In this document: positions 17,930 through 26,631 of the stretch, piece after piece | How the letters are laid out: each line of letters opens with the position of its first letter | Position numbering within the stretch: position 1 is the first letter of the stretch | DNA from: Achromobacter insolitus | Lineage (GTDB): Bacteria; Pseudomonadota; Gammaproteobacteria; Burkholderiales; Burkholderiaceae_B | Assembly (NCBI RefSeq): GCF_002209555.1 | Contig: NZ_NJIF01000003.1 | Location: 620,001 to 684,000, forward strand | DNA: 64,000 bases | Direction of reading: 5' to 3' | Made by a program: the position numbers and the translations under genes | The notes under the pieces: generated by a model | Seen by the model: only the letters and a program-made list of their open reading frames with translations | Databases searched by the model: none | Told to the model about the DNA's origin: nothing

Positions 17930-20900
17930 TCCGTGCCCTGCTGCACCGTCCCACCGCCTGCATCTTCCTGGCGATTGCGCTGACGTTGCTGGGCGCGGTC
18001 GCATGGCGGCTGCTGCCCGTGGCGCCGCTGCCCCAGGTCGACTTCCCCACCATCGAAGTGCGGGCAGAATTGCCAGGCGCCAGTCCCGAAAGCATGGCCA
18101 GCACCGTGGCCGCGCCATTGGAGCGGGCGCTGGGCAGCATCGCAGGCGTCAGTTCGATGACCTCGTCCAGCAACCAGGGCGCCACCCGCGTACAGCTGCA
18201 ATTCGATCTGGACCGCGACATCAACGAGGCCGCCCGCGACGTGCAGGCGGCCATCAATGCCGCGCGCGCGGAACTGCCTGCCGGCATGCCGGGCAATCCC
18301 GGCTACCGCAAGGTCAATCCCTCCCAGGCGCCCATCATGGCGTTGGCGCTGAGCTCCGCTACCCGGCCCGCGGGCGAACTTTACGACCTGGGTTCGACCG
18401 TGCTGGCGCAAAAGATTTCGCAGATCAATGGCGTGGGCGAAGTAACCATGGGCGGCAGTTCACTGCCTGCCGTGCGCGTGCAGGTCAACTCCAATGCCCT
18501 GGCCCACTACGGCGTGGCACTGGACGACGTGCGCCGCGCCATCGCCGACGCCGCGCCGATGTCGCCGCAGGGCCAGCTGGATTCCGCCAGTCGGCGCTGG
18601 GAAGTCGGCACGCCCGAACAACCCCGCGCCGCGCGCGACTACGAAAGCCTGATCGTGCGCCACCAGGATGGCGCGGTGATCAGGCTGTCGCAGGTGGCGC
18701 GGGTGAGCGACTCGGTAGAAAACCGCTACAGCAGCGGCTTTCACAATCGCAACCCGGCTGTGGTCTTGACCATCAGCCGCCAGCCCGGCTCGAACATCAT
18801 CGAGACCATAGCCGCGATCAACCAGGCCTTGCCCGGCCTGCGCGCGCTGATGCCGGCCAATGTGGACCTGACGGTGGCGCTGGACCGCTCGCCCGGCATC
18901 AACGCCACGCTGCGCGAAGCGCACATCACGCTTGCCCTCGCCACGGCGCTGGTGATTCTGGTGGTGTGGGTGTTCCTGGGCAATGCGCGGGCGGCGGCCA
19001 TACCCAGCGTGGCCATCCCGGTGTGCCTGATCGCCACGTTCGCCGTCATGTACCTGTGGGGCTTTTCGCTGAACAACCTGTCCTTGATGGCGCTGATTGT
19101 TGCAGCCGGCCTGGTGGTCGATGACGCCATCGTGGTGCTGGAGAATATTTCCCGCCACATCGAGCGCGGCCTGTCGCCACGCAAGGCCGCGCTGCGCGGC
19201 GTGCGCGAAGTCGGGTTCACGCTGGTGGCCATGACCGTAGCGCTTAGCGTGGTCTTCGTGTCCATCCTGTTCATGGGCGGGCTGGTCGAACGGCTGTTTC
19301 GCGAGTTCTCGATCACCTTGGTCGCCGCGACCGTCATTTCCCTCGTGGTGTCGGTCGCCATTATTCCCAGTCTGTGCGCCCGATGGCTGAAACCCCCGGG
19401 CCCCGCGGCTTCCGAGCCAGATCGGCGTCCCTCGCGCATGCAGGCGGTCTTCGGCCGCATCCATGCCTGGTACGGCGATACGCTGTGGCGCGTGCTGGGC
19501 CATGCCCGGTTGACGCTCTTGCTGCTGGCGGGCGTCGTCGGGCTGACGGTCCACCTGTACGCGCAGGCGCCCAAGGGATTCCTGCCGGTGCAGGATACCG
19601 GCCAGCTCATGGGATTCGTGCGTGGCGACGACGGCTTTTCGTTCCAGGTCATGCAGCCCAAGATCGACATGTACCGCCAACTGGTGCTCAAGCACCCCGC
19701 CGTGCAGGACGTCATCGGCTACAACGGCGGCAGCCTGGGCATCAGCAACTCGCTGTTCCTCATCCGCCTGAAGCCCGCCGCCGAGCGCAAGGAATCATCG
19801 ACGCAAGTCATCAACTGGCTGCGCTCGAACGCGCCCCCGGTCCCCGGCGGCATGTTCTTCCTGAATGTCGACCAGGATCTGCGCATGCCAGGCGGGTTCG
19901 GCAACTCCGGCGACCACGAACTGGCCATCATGGCCAGCGACGTGCCGGCGCTGCGGCAATGGTCCCGCAAGATCTCCAAGGCCATGCAGGAGATACCGGA
20001 ACTGCGCGACGTGGACGCGGAGGGCGATGGCGCGACCCAGCAGGTGGTTATCGATATCGACCGCGCCGCCGCGCAGCGCCTGGGCGTGGACATGGGCACC
20101 ATCAGCAGCGTGCTCAGCAACTCCTTCAGCCAGCGCCAGGTTGCCACGCTTTATGACGCGATGAACCAGTACCGCGTGGTCCTGGAACTGGATCCGCGCT
20201 ACACCGAGGATCCCGAAGTGCTGGAGCAGGTGCAGGTAGTGGCCGCGGACGGCACTCGCGTGCCGCTGACGGCCTTCGCCACCTACGACTATGGGTTGGT
20301 GAACGACCGCGTTTTCCACGACGGCCTGTTTGCAGCCGTGGGGGTGGGCTTTTCCCTGGCCGAGGGCGTATCGCTGGAACAGGGCCTGGCCGCCATAGAC
20401 GCCACCATGGCCAAGCTGATGGTGCCATCGCACATCCAGACCCGCCTGGGCGGCGACGCGCGCAACTTCCAGCAGAGCCTGCAGGACCAGCCCTGGCTGA
20501 TCCTGGCGGTGCTGGTGGCGATCTACCTGGTGCTGGGCATTCTGTACGAAAGCCCGCTGCATCCGCTGACGATCCTGTCCACCCTCCCGTCCGCCGGCGT
20601 CGGCGCGCTGCTGGCGCTGCGGCTGGCCGGAATCGAATTCACGCTAATTGCGCTGCTGGGCTTGTTCCTGCTGGTGGGCATCGTCATGAAAAACGCCATC
20701 TTGATGATCGACTTCGCGCTCAGCCTGGAACGGCGCGAAGGGTTGACGCCCGAGCAGGCCATCCACCGCGCCGCCATGCTGCGGTTGCGGCCCATCGTCA
20801 TGACCAATCTGGCCGGCCTGCTGGGCGCCCTGCCCTTGGTGCTGGGCATGGGCGAAGGCTCGGAGCTGCGCCGGCCGCTGGGCGTCGCTATTGTCGGCGG

Positions 20901-21021
20901 CCTGATGATCAGCCAGTTCCTGACGCTGTACACGACGCCTATCGTGTATTTGGCGCTGGAACGGCTGCGGCTGAAATGGAAGGCGGCGAAACCCGGACGT
21001 GAAGGATATCCGCCGCCGTGA
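17926..21021 (+). CDS. mdtC: RND multidrug efflux permease (MdtC-like)
   Basis: This 1031-aa second permease of the MdtABC-type pump closely resembles MdtC in its first 150 residues ([17 protein letters not shown] start, [40 protein letters not shown]). Proton-relay aspartates lie in [19 protein letters not shown] and the lysine in [16 protein letters not shown]. The gene closes the operon and ends nine bases from the convergent Bug-receptor gene, with no visible terminator hairpin between them. No regulator gene is attached to this operon, unlike the BaeSR link in E. coli. Confidence 0.92.
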   Translation: MIRALLHRPTACIFLAIALTLLGAVAWRLLPVAPLPQVDFPTIEVRAELPGASPESMASTVAAPLERALGSIAGVSSMTSSSNQGATRVQLQFDLDRDINEAARDVQAAINAARAELPAGMPGNPGYRKVNPSQAPIMALALSSATRPAGELYDLGSTVLAQKISQINGVGEVTMGGSSLPAVRVQVNSNALAHYGVALDDVRRAIADAAPMSPQGQLDSASRRWEVGTPEQPRAARDYESLIVRHQDGAVIRLSQVARVSDSVENRYSSGFHNRNPAVVLTISRQPGSNIIETIAAINQALPGLRALMPANVDLTVALDRSPGINATLREAHITLALATALVILVVWVFLGNARAAAIPSVAIPVCLIATFAVMYLWGFSLNNLSLMALIVAAGLVVDDAIVVLENISRHIERGLSPRKAALRGVREVGFTLVAMTVALSVVFVSILFMGGLVERLFREFSITLVAATVISLVVSVAIIPSLCARWLKPPGPAASEPDRRPSRMQAVFGRIHAWYGDTLWRVLGHARLTLLLLAGVVGLTVHLYAQAPKGFLPVQDTGQLMGFVRGDDGFSFQVMQPKIDMYRQLVLKHPAVQDVIGYNGGSLGISNSLFLIRLKPAAERKESSTQVINWLRSNAPPVPGGMFFLNVDQDLRMPGGFGNSGDHELAIMASDVPALRQWSRKISKAMQEIPELRDVDAEGDGATQQVVIDIDRAAAQRLGVDMGTISSVLSNSFSQRQVATLYDAMNQYRVVLELDPRYTEDPEVLEQVQVVAADGTRVPLTAFATYDYGLVNDRVFHDGLFAAVGVGFSLAEGVSLEQGLAAIDATMAKLMVPSHIQTRLGGDARNFQQSLQDQPWLILAVLVAIYLVLGILYESPLHPLTILSTLPSAGVGALLALRLAGIEFTLIALLGLFLLVGIVMKNAILMIDFALSLERREGLTPEQAIHRAAMLRLRPIVMTNLAGLLGALPLVLGMGEGSELRRPLGVAIVGGLMISQFLTLYTTPIVYLALERLRLKWKAAKPGREGYPPP

Positions 21022-21030
21022 GCGCCCGCC

Positions 21031-22017
21031 TCATGCCGCTGTCTGGATCCCGGCTTCGCGTATCAGGCGCGCCCACTTTTTCTGCTCGTCCAGGATGTAG
21101 CGCTGCGCGGACTCCGGCGATCCGCCCATGGCCGTGCTGCCTTCGGCGGTGAACATGGCCACGGTGGCCGGATCGGCCAGCACTTTTTCCACGACCGCAT
21201 TGATTGCTTTGACTACTTCGGGCGGCGTGCCTGCCGGCGCAACCAGCGCCTTCCAGTCCAGCGCCTCGAATCCCTCGTAGCCCGATTCGGCCACGGTGGG
21301 CACGTCTGGAAGGATGGCCAGGCGCGCGCGGGAACTGACGGCCAAGGGCCGCAAGACCTTGCCCTTGAGCATTTCCTGCGCGGCCTGCGGCGTGGCGAAC
21401 ATATAGTCGGTGTTGCCGCCCAGAAGATCATTGAGCGCGGGCGCCGCGCCACGATAAGGCACGTTCAGCACCTGGAACTTGCCTTGATAGGCGAGCAGTT
21501 CGCCGGCCAGATGGCCCACCGTGCCGGAACCCGCCAGGGCCTGCTTGATGGCGCCGGGTTCGGCGCGCGCGTCCTTGATCAGATCGGCCAGGGTCTGCCA
21601 GCGCGCATCGGCCTTGACCACCAACACCACCGGCAGCGAGGCGATCAACGACACCGCGGCAAAGTCCTTTTCGGCGTCAAAGGGAATCTGCGGCATCAGG
21701 GCGGGATTGATGGCCAGGTTGGCGGTCTGCCCCAGACCCAGCATGAAACCGTCAGGCTTGGCCTTGGCCACGAAATCCATGCCGATGTTGCCGCCCGCGC
21801 CCGGTCGGTTTTCCACCACGACCGACCACCCGGCCATTGCCGTGACCTTGGCCGCAATGGCGCGCGCCACCGAGTCCGTCCCGCCGCCAGGCGTATAGGG
21901 AACGATGAGGCGCACGGGCCGGCCGTCCGGATAGGCGCGCGCCGTCTGGGCGCGCAGCGGCATGGCCGCGGCGCAAAGCGCGGCGCCCAGGAAGGCGCGG
22001 CGGGATAGCGTGATCAT
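21031..22017 (-). CDS. Bug-family tripartite tricarboxylate receptor protein
   Basis: This 328-aa periplasmic solute-binding protein is of the Bug (TctC) family. Its N-terminus, MITLSRRAFLGAALCAAAMP, is a twin-arginine-like signal, unusual among the three Bug proteins here. Family landmarks are RPVRLIVPYTPGGGTDSVAR, VVENRPGAGGNIGMDFVAKA, GTVGHLAGELL and VPYRGAAPALNDLLGG. It is the distal gene after the CoA transferase (two-base gap), so it probably binds the acid used by that pathway, which I infer to be a 3-hydroxy-3-methylglutarate-like dicarboxylate. No TctA/TctB permease genes are nearby. Confidence 0.9.
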   Translation of the reverse strand: MITLSRRAFLGAALCAAAMPLRAQTARAYPDGRPVRLIVPYTPGGGTDSVARAIAAKVTAMAGWSVVVENRPGAGGNIGMDFVAKAKPDGFMLGLGQTANLAINPALMPQIPFDAEKDFAAVSLIASLPVVLVVKADARWQTLADLIKDARAEPGAIKQALAGSGTVGHLAGELLAYQGKFQVLNVPYRGAAPALNDLLGGNTDYMFATPQAAQEMLKGKVLRPLAVSSRARLAILPDVPTVAESGYEGFEALDWKALVAPAGTPPEVVKAINAVVEKVLADPATVAMFTAEGSTAMGGSPESAQRYILDEQKKWARLIREAGIQTAA

Positions 22018-22019
22018 GG

Positions 22020-23207
22020 TTAGTCTCCTTGTGTAATTTGCCTTGCTTTCAAGGCCGCGATTTCATCGTCGCGATAGCCGACGCCGCGCAGCAGCGCGTC
22101 GGTGTGTTCGCCCACCGCAGGCGGCTGCAGGCGTATTCCGGGCTGGACGCCGCCCAGCGTGAAAGGAGCGAGCGGCACGCGGGATTGGCGTCCGTCTTCC
22201 AGGGTGATGGGCGCCAGGCCGCCCGTCGCCGCAAGATGCGGATCCTCGAACAACTGCTCGGGCCGCGTGATCGGGGCGAACGGCAGCCCTTCGCGTTCGA
22301 ACACCGCCGCGAGCTCGTCCGCGCCGCGGTCCGCGAGGTGCGAACGCAATTGCGGCATCAGCCAATCGCGCGCCTGCACACGGTCGTTGTTGCTGGCCAG
22401 GCGGGGGTCGGCCAGCAGCTCGGCCAGGCCGAAGGCGCGGCAGAAGATGCCCCACTGCTTGTCGCTCACCACTGCCAGGAAGATCTGCTCGCCGCCTTTG
22501 ACGGTGAACACGTCATAGATGGCCCAGGCTGAAATCCGGCTGGGCATGGGAGCGGCCGCGCGGCCGGTGACGGCGTACTGCATCATGTGCTGGCCCACCA
22601 GGAATACGTTGTTCTCGAACAGCGAGGCCTGCACCTCCGTGCCCACGCCTGTCTGCTCGCGCTGGGCCAGCGCCGCCATGGCGCCGATGGCCCCGAACAT
22701 GCCGCCCATGATGTCGTTGACGCTGGCGCCCGCGCGCAACGGATCGCCGGGCCGGCCCGTCATGTAGGCCAGGCCGCCCATCATCTGGACGACCTCGTCC
22801 AGCGCCGTCCGGTGCTCGTAAGGACCGGGCAGGAAACCCTTGTGGCTCACGTAGATGAGGCGGGGATTGCGCTGCTTGAGCCTGGCATAGTCCAGACCCA
22901 GCTTCTCCATGACGCCCGCCTTGAAGTTCTCGCTGACGATGTCGGCGGAATCGATCAGGCGCAACGCCGCTTCGATTCCTTCGGGTTGCTTGAGGTCCAG
23001 GGCGATGCTCTTCTTGTTGCGGTTGAACATGGGGAAGAAGCCCGCTCCCGACCCCAGCAAGCGGCGCGTGCTGTCGCCCCCCACGGGTTCGATCTTGATG
23101 ACTTCCGCGCCCAGGTCGGCCAGCAACATGCCGCAGGTGGGACCCATGACCATGTGGGTGAATTCGACGACACGGATGTGTTCGTAGGGAAGGCGTTGCT
23201 TGGACAT
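22020..23207 (-). CDS. CaiB/BaiF-type class III CoA transferase
   Basis: This 395-aa enzyme is expected to move CoA between two carboxylic acids. I chose the ATG at 23207 (MSKQRLPYEHIRVVEFTH), the usual start for this family; the extra 41 residues from 23330 overlap the preceding lyase gene and look non-coding. Hallmarks are MGPTCGMLLADLGAEVIKIE, FNRNKKSIALDLKQPEG, the catalytic aspartate D165 in ASVNDIMGGM, and a C-terminal GEHTDALLRGVGY. Between an HMG-CoA lyase and a Bug receptor, it most likely activates a free dicarboxylic acid to the lyase's CoA substrate, for instance from succinyl-CoA. The substrate is inference. Confidence 0.9.
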   Translation of the reverse strand: MSKQRLPYEHIRVVEFTHMVMGPTCGMLLADLGAEVIKIEPVGGDSTRRLLGSGAGFFPMFNRNKKSIALDLKQPEGIEAALRLIDSADIVSENFKAGVMEKLGLDYARLKQRNPRLIYVSHKGFLPGPYEHRTALDEVVQMMGGLAYMTGRPGDPLRAGASVNDIMGGMFGAIGAMAALAQREQTGVGTEVQASLFENNVFLVGQHMMQYAVTGRAAAPMPSRISAWAIYDVFTVKGGEQIFLAVVSDKQWGIFCRAFGLAELLADPRLASNNDRVQARDWLMPQLRSHLADRGADELAAVFEREGLPFAPITRPEQLFEDPHLAATGGLAPITLEDGRQSRVPLAPFTLGGVQPGIRLQPPAVGEHTDALLRGVGYRDDEIAALKARQITQGD

Positions 23208-23326
23208 GAGTGTGCTTCTTCTGCAAGTGACGGCCGGCCCGGGGAAGCCGGTACAGCCGCGCGTTTCGGGCAAGGCGCCCTCCTGGCGAACGCCCTGTGC
23301 TTCCAGGCCTGCGGGCCGACGAGCCG

Positions 23327-24265
23327 TCAAGGCTGCGGAACGAATCCTTTGGGCAAGCCGGCGTCCGGGGTCATGCCATACAGCGGCTCGCCTGGCAGGC
23401 CAGCGGCCAGCGGCGCGCGCGCGGCCACGATGTCACCCAGGTCTATGCCGGTACGCACGCCCATGGCCTCGAACATGAACACGAGGTCTTCAGTCACGAC
23501 GTTGCCCGAAGCGCCCGGCGCATAGGGGCAGCCGCCCAGTCCGCCCAGCGAGCTGTCGAACGTGCGCACGCCTTCCTCCCATGCCGCCAGGCAATTGGCC
23601 AGGCCCAGGCCGCGCGTGTTGTGCATGTGGGCCGCGCCGGCCTTTTCTCCCAGTTCAATCCGCAAGCGGCGGAACAACCGGCGCACCTGCGCGGGGTTGG
23701 CATAGCCCACGGTGTCCGACAGCCCGGATTCGTCCGCGCCCGCGGCAACGCATAGCGCGGCCAGGCGGATGACGTCGTCCTCCAGCACCTTGCCCTGCAG
23801 CGTGCAGCCGAAGGCCGTCGAAATGCCAGCCTCAAGCTTCACCCCGGGAGCCAGCTCGTCACGAAGCCGGGCGATCGCGCGCACCTCATCCACCATCGCC
23901 TCGGGCGTCTTGCGCACATTGGCCAGCGAATGCTCGCGACTGGCCGAGACCGGCATGGTGAGTTTGTGCACGCCAGCCCGCAGCGCCGCCTCCGCGCCGC
24001 GCAGATTGGGCACCAGGGCCATGACCGTCAGCCCTTCGTGGCGCAGCGCATGGCGCACCACTTCGGCGGCGTCCGCCATCTGGGGCAGCAGGCGGGCCGG
24101 CACGAAAGAAGCGACTTCGATCTCGCGCACGCCGGCCGCGACCAGTGCATCGATCCAGCGCAGCTTGTCCGCCGTCGGCATCGTTGTCTTGACCGATTGC
24201 AGGCCGTCGCGCGGGCCGACTTCGCTGATCAGGACCTCAGGCGCTTGGGCGGGGTGCGTCGTCAT
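23327..24265 (-). CDS. Hydroxymethylglutaryl-CoA lyase family enzyme
   Basis: This 312-aa TIM-barrel lyase of the DRE-TIM family would split HMG-CoA into acetyl-CoA and acetoacetate, or a close homologue such as citramalyl-CoA. The metal- and substrate-binding start SEVGPRDGLQ (R19, D20), the metal histidines in AAHMHNTRGL (H213, H215) and the catalytic cysteine C246 in GLGGCPYAPGASGN are all present. It is the first gene of the minus-strand operon and is transcribed divergently from the IclR regulator. A 119-bp gap separates it from the CoA transferase. Confidence 0.93.
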   Translation of the reverse strand: MTTHPAQAPEVLISEVGPRDGLQSVKTTMPTADKLRWIDALVAAGVREIEVASFVPARLLPQMADAAEVVRHALRHEGLTVMALVPNLRGAEAALRAGVHKLTMPVSASREHSLANVRKTPEAMVDEVRAIARLRDELAPGVKLEAGISTAFGCTLQGKVLEDDVIRLAALCVAAGADESGLSDTVGYANPAQVRRLFRRLRIELGEKAGAAHMHNTRGLGLANCLAAWEEGVRTFDSSLGGLGGCPYAPGASGNVVTEDLVFMFEAMGVRTGIDLGDIVAARAPLAAGLPGEPLYGMTPDAGLPKGFVPQP

Positions 24266-24283
24266 GGTTGGGTGCCTCCATAA

Positions 24284-24300
24284 ATTCTATCTTATAGAAT
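24284..24300. promoter_or_regulatory. Palindromic operator, probably for the IclR regulator
   Basis: ATTCTAT-CTT-ATAGAAT is a perfect 7-3-7 inverted repeat about 20 bp upstream of the lyase start. A second, weaker site with TAGATAGAATTATC follows at 24312-24325. The AT-rich sites sit in the divergent lyase/IclR region, where IclR-family proteins usually bind. Confidence 0.6.
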
Positions 24301-24466
24301 GATGTTTCTTTAGATAGAATTATCAAATCCGGCACTTAGGCCTGTCAAGCGCCGAGCATCCAGGGAAAACCACGATCCCCCCGCCGGGGCAACGCCTACA
24401 ATGCCCGGATTCGTTCTAAAGGATGGAATATGGCCCTGCTTGTGGATCGACCTGCCGGAGGCGCGC

Positions 24467-25195
24467 ATGCCGCGTAAAGCCGCCACGGAATCGCTCGCCG
24501 ACACCGACGCCGCGCAAGGCGGCGTGGCCGCGGTGGACCGCGCGCTGAGCTTGATGTCAGTGTTTGCGCCCGGCGACAAGGCCCTGTCGCTAAGCGAGCT
24601 GGCCGACCGCACTCGCCTGTACAAAAGCACGGTCTTGCGGCTGCTGGCCTCGCTGGAGCACGCCCGCTGGATTCAGCGCCTGGACGACGGGCGCTATGCC
24701 CTGGGTGGGGAAATCGCGCGCTTGCATGGCATTTACGCAGCGTCGTTTTCACTTGAGCAGGTGGTCGTGCCGGTGTTGCGTGACCTGGTCGCCGCCACAG
24801 GTGAAAGCGCGGCCTATCACGTCCGCCAGGGCGATGCGCGCCTGTGCCTGTACCGCGTGGATTCGCCGCACCCCGTGCGCGACCATATCCGGGCCGGCGA
24901 TCTGCTGCCGCTGGATCGCGGCAGCGGCGGACGCGTCCTGACTGCCTACGACCCGGTGCGTGGCCGGGCACCGGGGCCCGAACAGGACTTGTATGCCCGC
25001 ATCCGGGCCGATGGCTACTTCGCCGCCATGGGCGACCGTCTGGCGGAAGTGGCGGGTATATCCGTTCCCGTCTTCCTGCTCAACGGCGACATTGCCGCTG
25101 CGGTGACGCTAACCGCGCCCGTCCACCGCTACGTCGCCGCGCACTTGGCCGCGGTGCAGGAAGCGGCGCGGCGTCTGACCGGGAAAGTGGGCTAG
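24467..25195 (+). CDS. IclR-family transcriptional regulator
   Basis: This 242-aa regulator starts at the ATG at 24467 (MPRKAATES), which has GGAGG five bases upstream; the longer reading from 24401 has no such site. A winged helix-turn-helix spans about residues 20-80 (VDRALSLMSVFA, LSLSELADRTRLYKSTVLRL). A GAF-like effector domain follows, with GESAAYHVRQGDARLCLYRV and the IclR signature around LDRGSGGRVLTAYDP. It is divergent from the lyase/CoA-transferase/Bug operon and probably controls it in response to the pathway acid or its CoA ester. Confidence 0.9.
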   Translation: MPRKAATESLADTDAAQGGVAAVDRALSLMSVFAPGDKALSLSELADRTRLYKSTVLRLLASLEHARWIQRLDDGRYALGGEIARLHGIYAASFSLEQVVVPVLRDLVAATGESAAYHVRQGDARLCLYRVDSPHPVRDHIRAGDLLPLDRGSGGRVLTAYDPVRGRAPGPEQDLYARIRADGYFAAMGDRLAEVAGISVPVFLLNGDIAAAVTLTAPVHRYVAAHLAAVQEAARRLTGKVG

Positions 25196-25246
25196 CGGAC
25201 CCGGGCGCGGCGGGCGCTGCTGCGGCCAGGCAGTACAAGAGCACCC

Positions 25247-25407
25247 GTTTTGTGAGACAGGGTTCTTGAGTCGCCGGCGTCCGGCCTGCGGGATTCCGAT
25301 GCTCGCCCCGGTGGGGCTGCGCTTCGGATCCCTCCGTCCGGCCACCGGCTTACGGCATCTGCCCATGAACGGGATCCAAAGCCAATGCATCAGGCGACTG
25401 CCAGCCG
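25247..25407 (+). repeat. 161-bp direct repeat, copy 1
   Basis: This copy begins GTTTTGTGAGACAGGGTTCT and aligns without gaps to a second copy 277 bp downstream. The first 118 nt differ at only four positions, the rest diverges, and both end in GCGACTGCCAGCCG. The core (25293-25326) contains the hairpin GCCCC-GGT-GGGGC. No open reading frame of interest is present. Confidence 0.85.
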
Positions 25408-25424
25408 AGGACCCCGGAGCCATA

Positions 25425-25458
25425 CGAAGCGCAGCCCCACCGGGGCGAGCATCGGAAT
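25425..25458 (-). repeat. 34-bp inverted copy of the repeat core
   Basis: This segment between the two direct copies is the exact reverse complement (34 of 34) of the core at 25293-25326, beginning CGAAGCGCAGCCCC. The direct-inverted-direct layout could fold into large hairpins and recalls BIME/REP-type intergenic elements. Confidence 0.85.
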
Positions 25459-25523
25459 GGCGCAGGGCAGCCTCGGCGGCTAATGAACTCCGGCATCCGC
25501 AAGCTCGAAGCCCTAACGATTCA

Positions 25524-25684
25524 GTTTTGTGAGACAGGGTTCTTGAGTCGCCGGCGCCCGGCCTGCGGGATTCCGATGCTCGCCCCGGTGGGGCTGCGCT
25601 TCGGATCCCTCCGCCCGGCCACCGGCTCACGACATCTGCCCGCGAACGGGGACTGAAGCCACCGCATTGGGCGACTGCCAGCCG
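25524..25684 (+). repeat. 161-bp direct repeat, copy 2
   Basis: This is the second copy of the element at 25247-25407, in the same orientation. It reaches to within 16 bp of the stop codon of the TetR gene. Together the copies and spacer fill the roughly 500-bp gap between the IclR and TetR genes, which otherwise holds nothing recognisable. Confidence 0.85.
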
Positions 25685-25700
25685 GCCACGCCCACGGCAA

Positions 25701-26411
25701 TCAAGGCAACTGCCCGCCAGGCAGCACCAGCTTTTCCAGGTAGTCCAGATCCTCGCGCACCAGCCGCAAGGACTCGCGCACGTCTGGCGACCGAGGACGC
25801 CGGGATGCGTCGCGCAGCAACGATTGCACGGCCATGTCGGCCATGATGGCCGCGACTTCGGCTCGGCTCAGGCGGCCATCCGGCTTGTACCACCAGGCCG
25901 ACCAGTTGCACATGCCGATGAGGCTGAATGCCGCAACGTGCGGATCGACCATGCGGAACTGGCCGTCGCGTATGCCGTTTTCGATGACCCGGCTGAAATT
26001 CTCCAGCACGTTGCGGCGCGAGGCCTGCACGGCCGCGCGCTGCTTGGGCGTCATGTCGGCCTCGGTCCGGTCGGCCACGCGGAATTCGGCGGTGCGCGAC
26101 AGGATCAGGTCGGCGTGTTGCGTGACCAGGGCGCGCAGCGCCTCGACAGGGTCCAGGTCCTCGCGCGTTGCGGTCTCGCCGGCCATTTTCTTGGCCGCGC
26201 TCAGCACGTCTTCGGTCAGCGAACGCAAGATCGCGTCCTTGCTCTTGAAATAGTAATAGACGGCGGTGCGGCTCAGGCCCAGGGACTCGGCAATATCCTG
26301 GATGCTGGTGCCGCCCGTGCCGCGCTTGATGAAAAGCGTGGCCGCGGCGTCGAGTATGGCGGTGCGCAGCGCTTCGCCCTTCAGCGCTCCCTTGGTGCTT
26401 GCGTCGTTCAC
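25701..26411 (-). CDS. TetR-family repressor of the aromatic-acid cluster
   Basis: This 236-aa regulator has an N-terminal TetR helix-turn-helix (AILDAAATLFIKRGTGGTSI, then DIAESLGLSRTAVYYYFKSK, about residues 18-63) and a helical ligand domain with a TetR_C-like part (FRVADRTEADMTPKQRAAVQ). It is transcribed divergently from the hydrolase-VOC-ligase-thioesterase-monooxygenase operon. Palindromes in the 220-bp intergenic region, one close to its own start and one overlapping the operon's -35, make repression of both directions likely. An aryl-CoA or aromatic acid is a reasonable inducer guess. Confidence 0.9.
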   Translation of the reverse strand: MNDASTKGALKGEALRTAILDAAATLFIKRGTGGTSIQDIAESLGLSRTAVYYYFKSKDAILRSLTEDVLSAAKKMAGETATREDLDPVEALRALVTQHADLILSRTAEFRVADRTEADMTPKQRAAVQASRRNVLENFSRVIENGIRDGQFRMVDPHVAAFSLIGMCNWSAWWYKPDGRLSRAEVAAIMADMAVQSLLRDASRRPRSPDVRESLRLVREDLDYLEKLVLPGGQLP

Positions 26412-26431
26412 GTTGCGATGTTCCTCGAATA

Positions 26432-26448
26432 GACCGTCCGGGACGGTC
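26432..26448. promoter_or_regulatory. TetR-type operator near the repressor start
   Basis: GACCGTCC-G-GGACGGTC is a perfect 8-1-8 palindrome, 21 bp upstream of the TetR start. An overlapping inverted pair (GGGACG/CGTCCC, 26440-26455) extends it. Its size and position fit an autorepression site. Confidence 0.65.
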
Positions 26449-26538
26449 CCGTCCCGAAATTATGGCATGGGGCCATTCGGTCCCAGGCCGCGGCCGTCCA
26501 CACTTTCCCGCTCTTGGGTCCCTCATTTTTGACGCCAC

Positions 26539-26587
26539 TGTCAATTTTTTAAATTTAATTGACACTCAAGTCAAATATTCGTCTAAT
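26539..26587 (+). promoter_or_regulatory. Sigma-70 promoter overlapped by a palindrome
   Basis: TTGACA (26559-26564), a 17-bp spacer and TCTAAT (26582-26587) form a near-consensus promoter about 45 bp upstream of the hydrolase start. The -35 is embedded in a perfect inverted repeat, TGTCAATT (26539-26546) and AATTGACA (26557-26564). It also belongs to TTGAC-ACTCAA-GTCAA (26559-26574). A repressor bound here would block the polymerase. Confidence 0.7.
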
Positions 26588-26631
26588 ACGTCAAAACCGA
26601 GGTCCACGGACCATCGCCCCAGGAGACGAAT

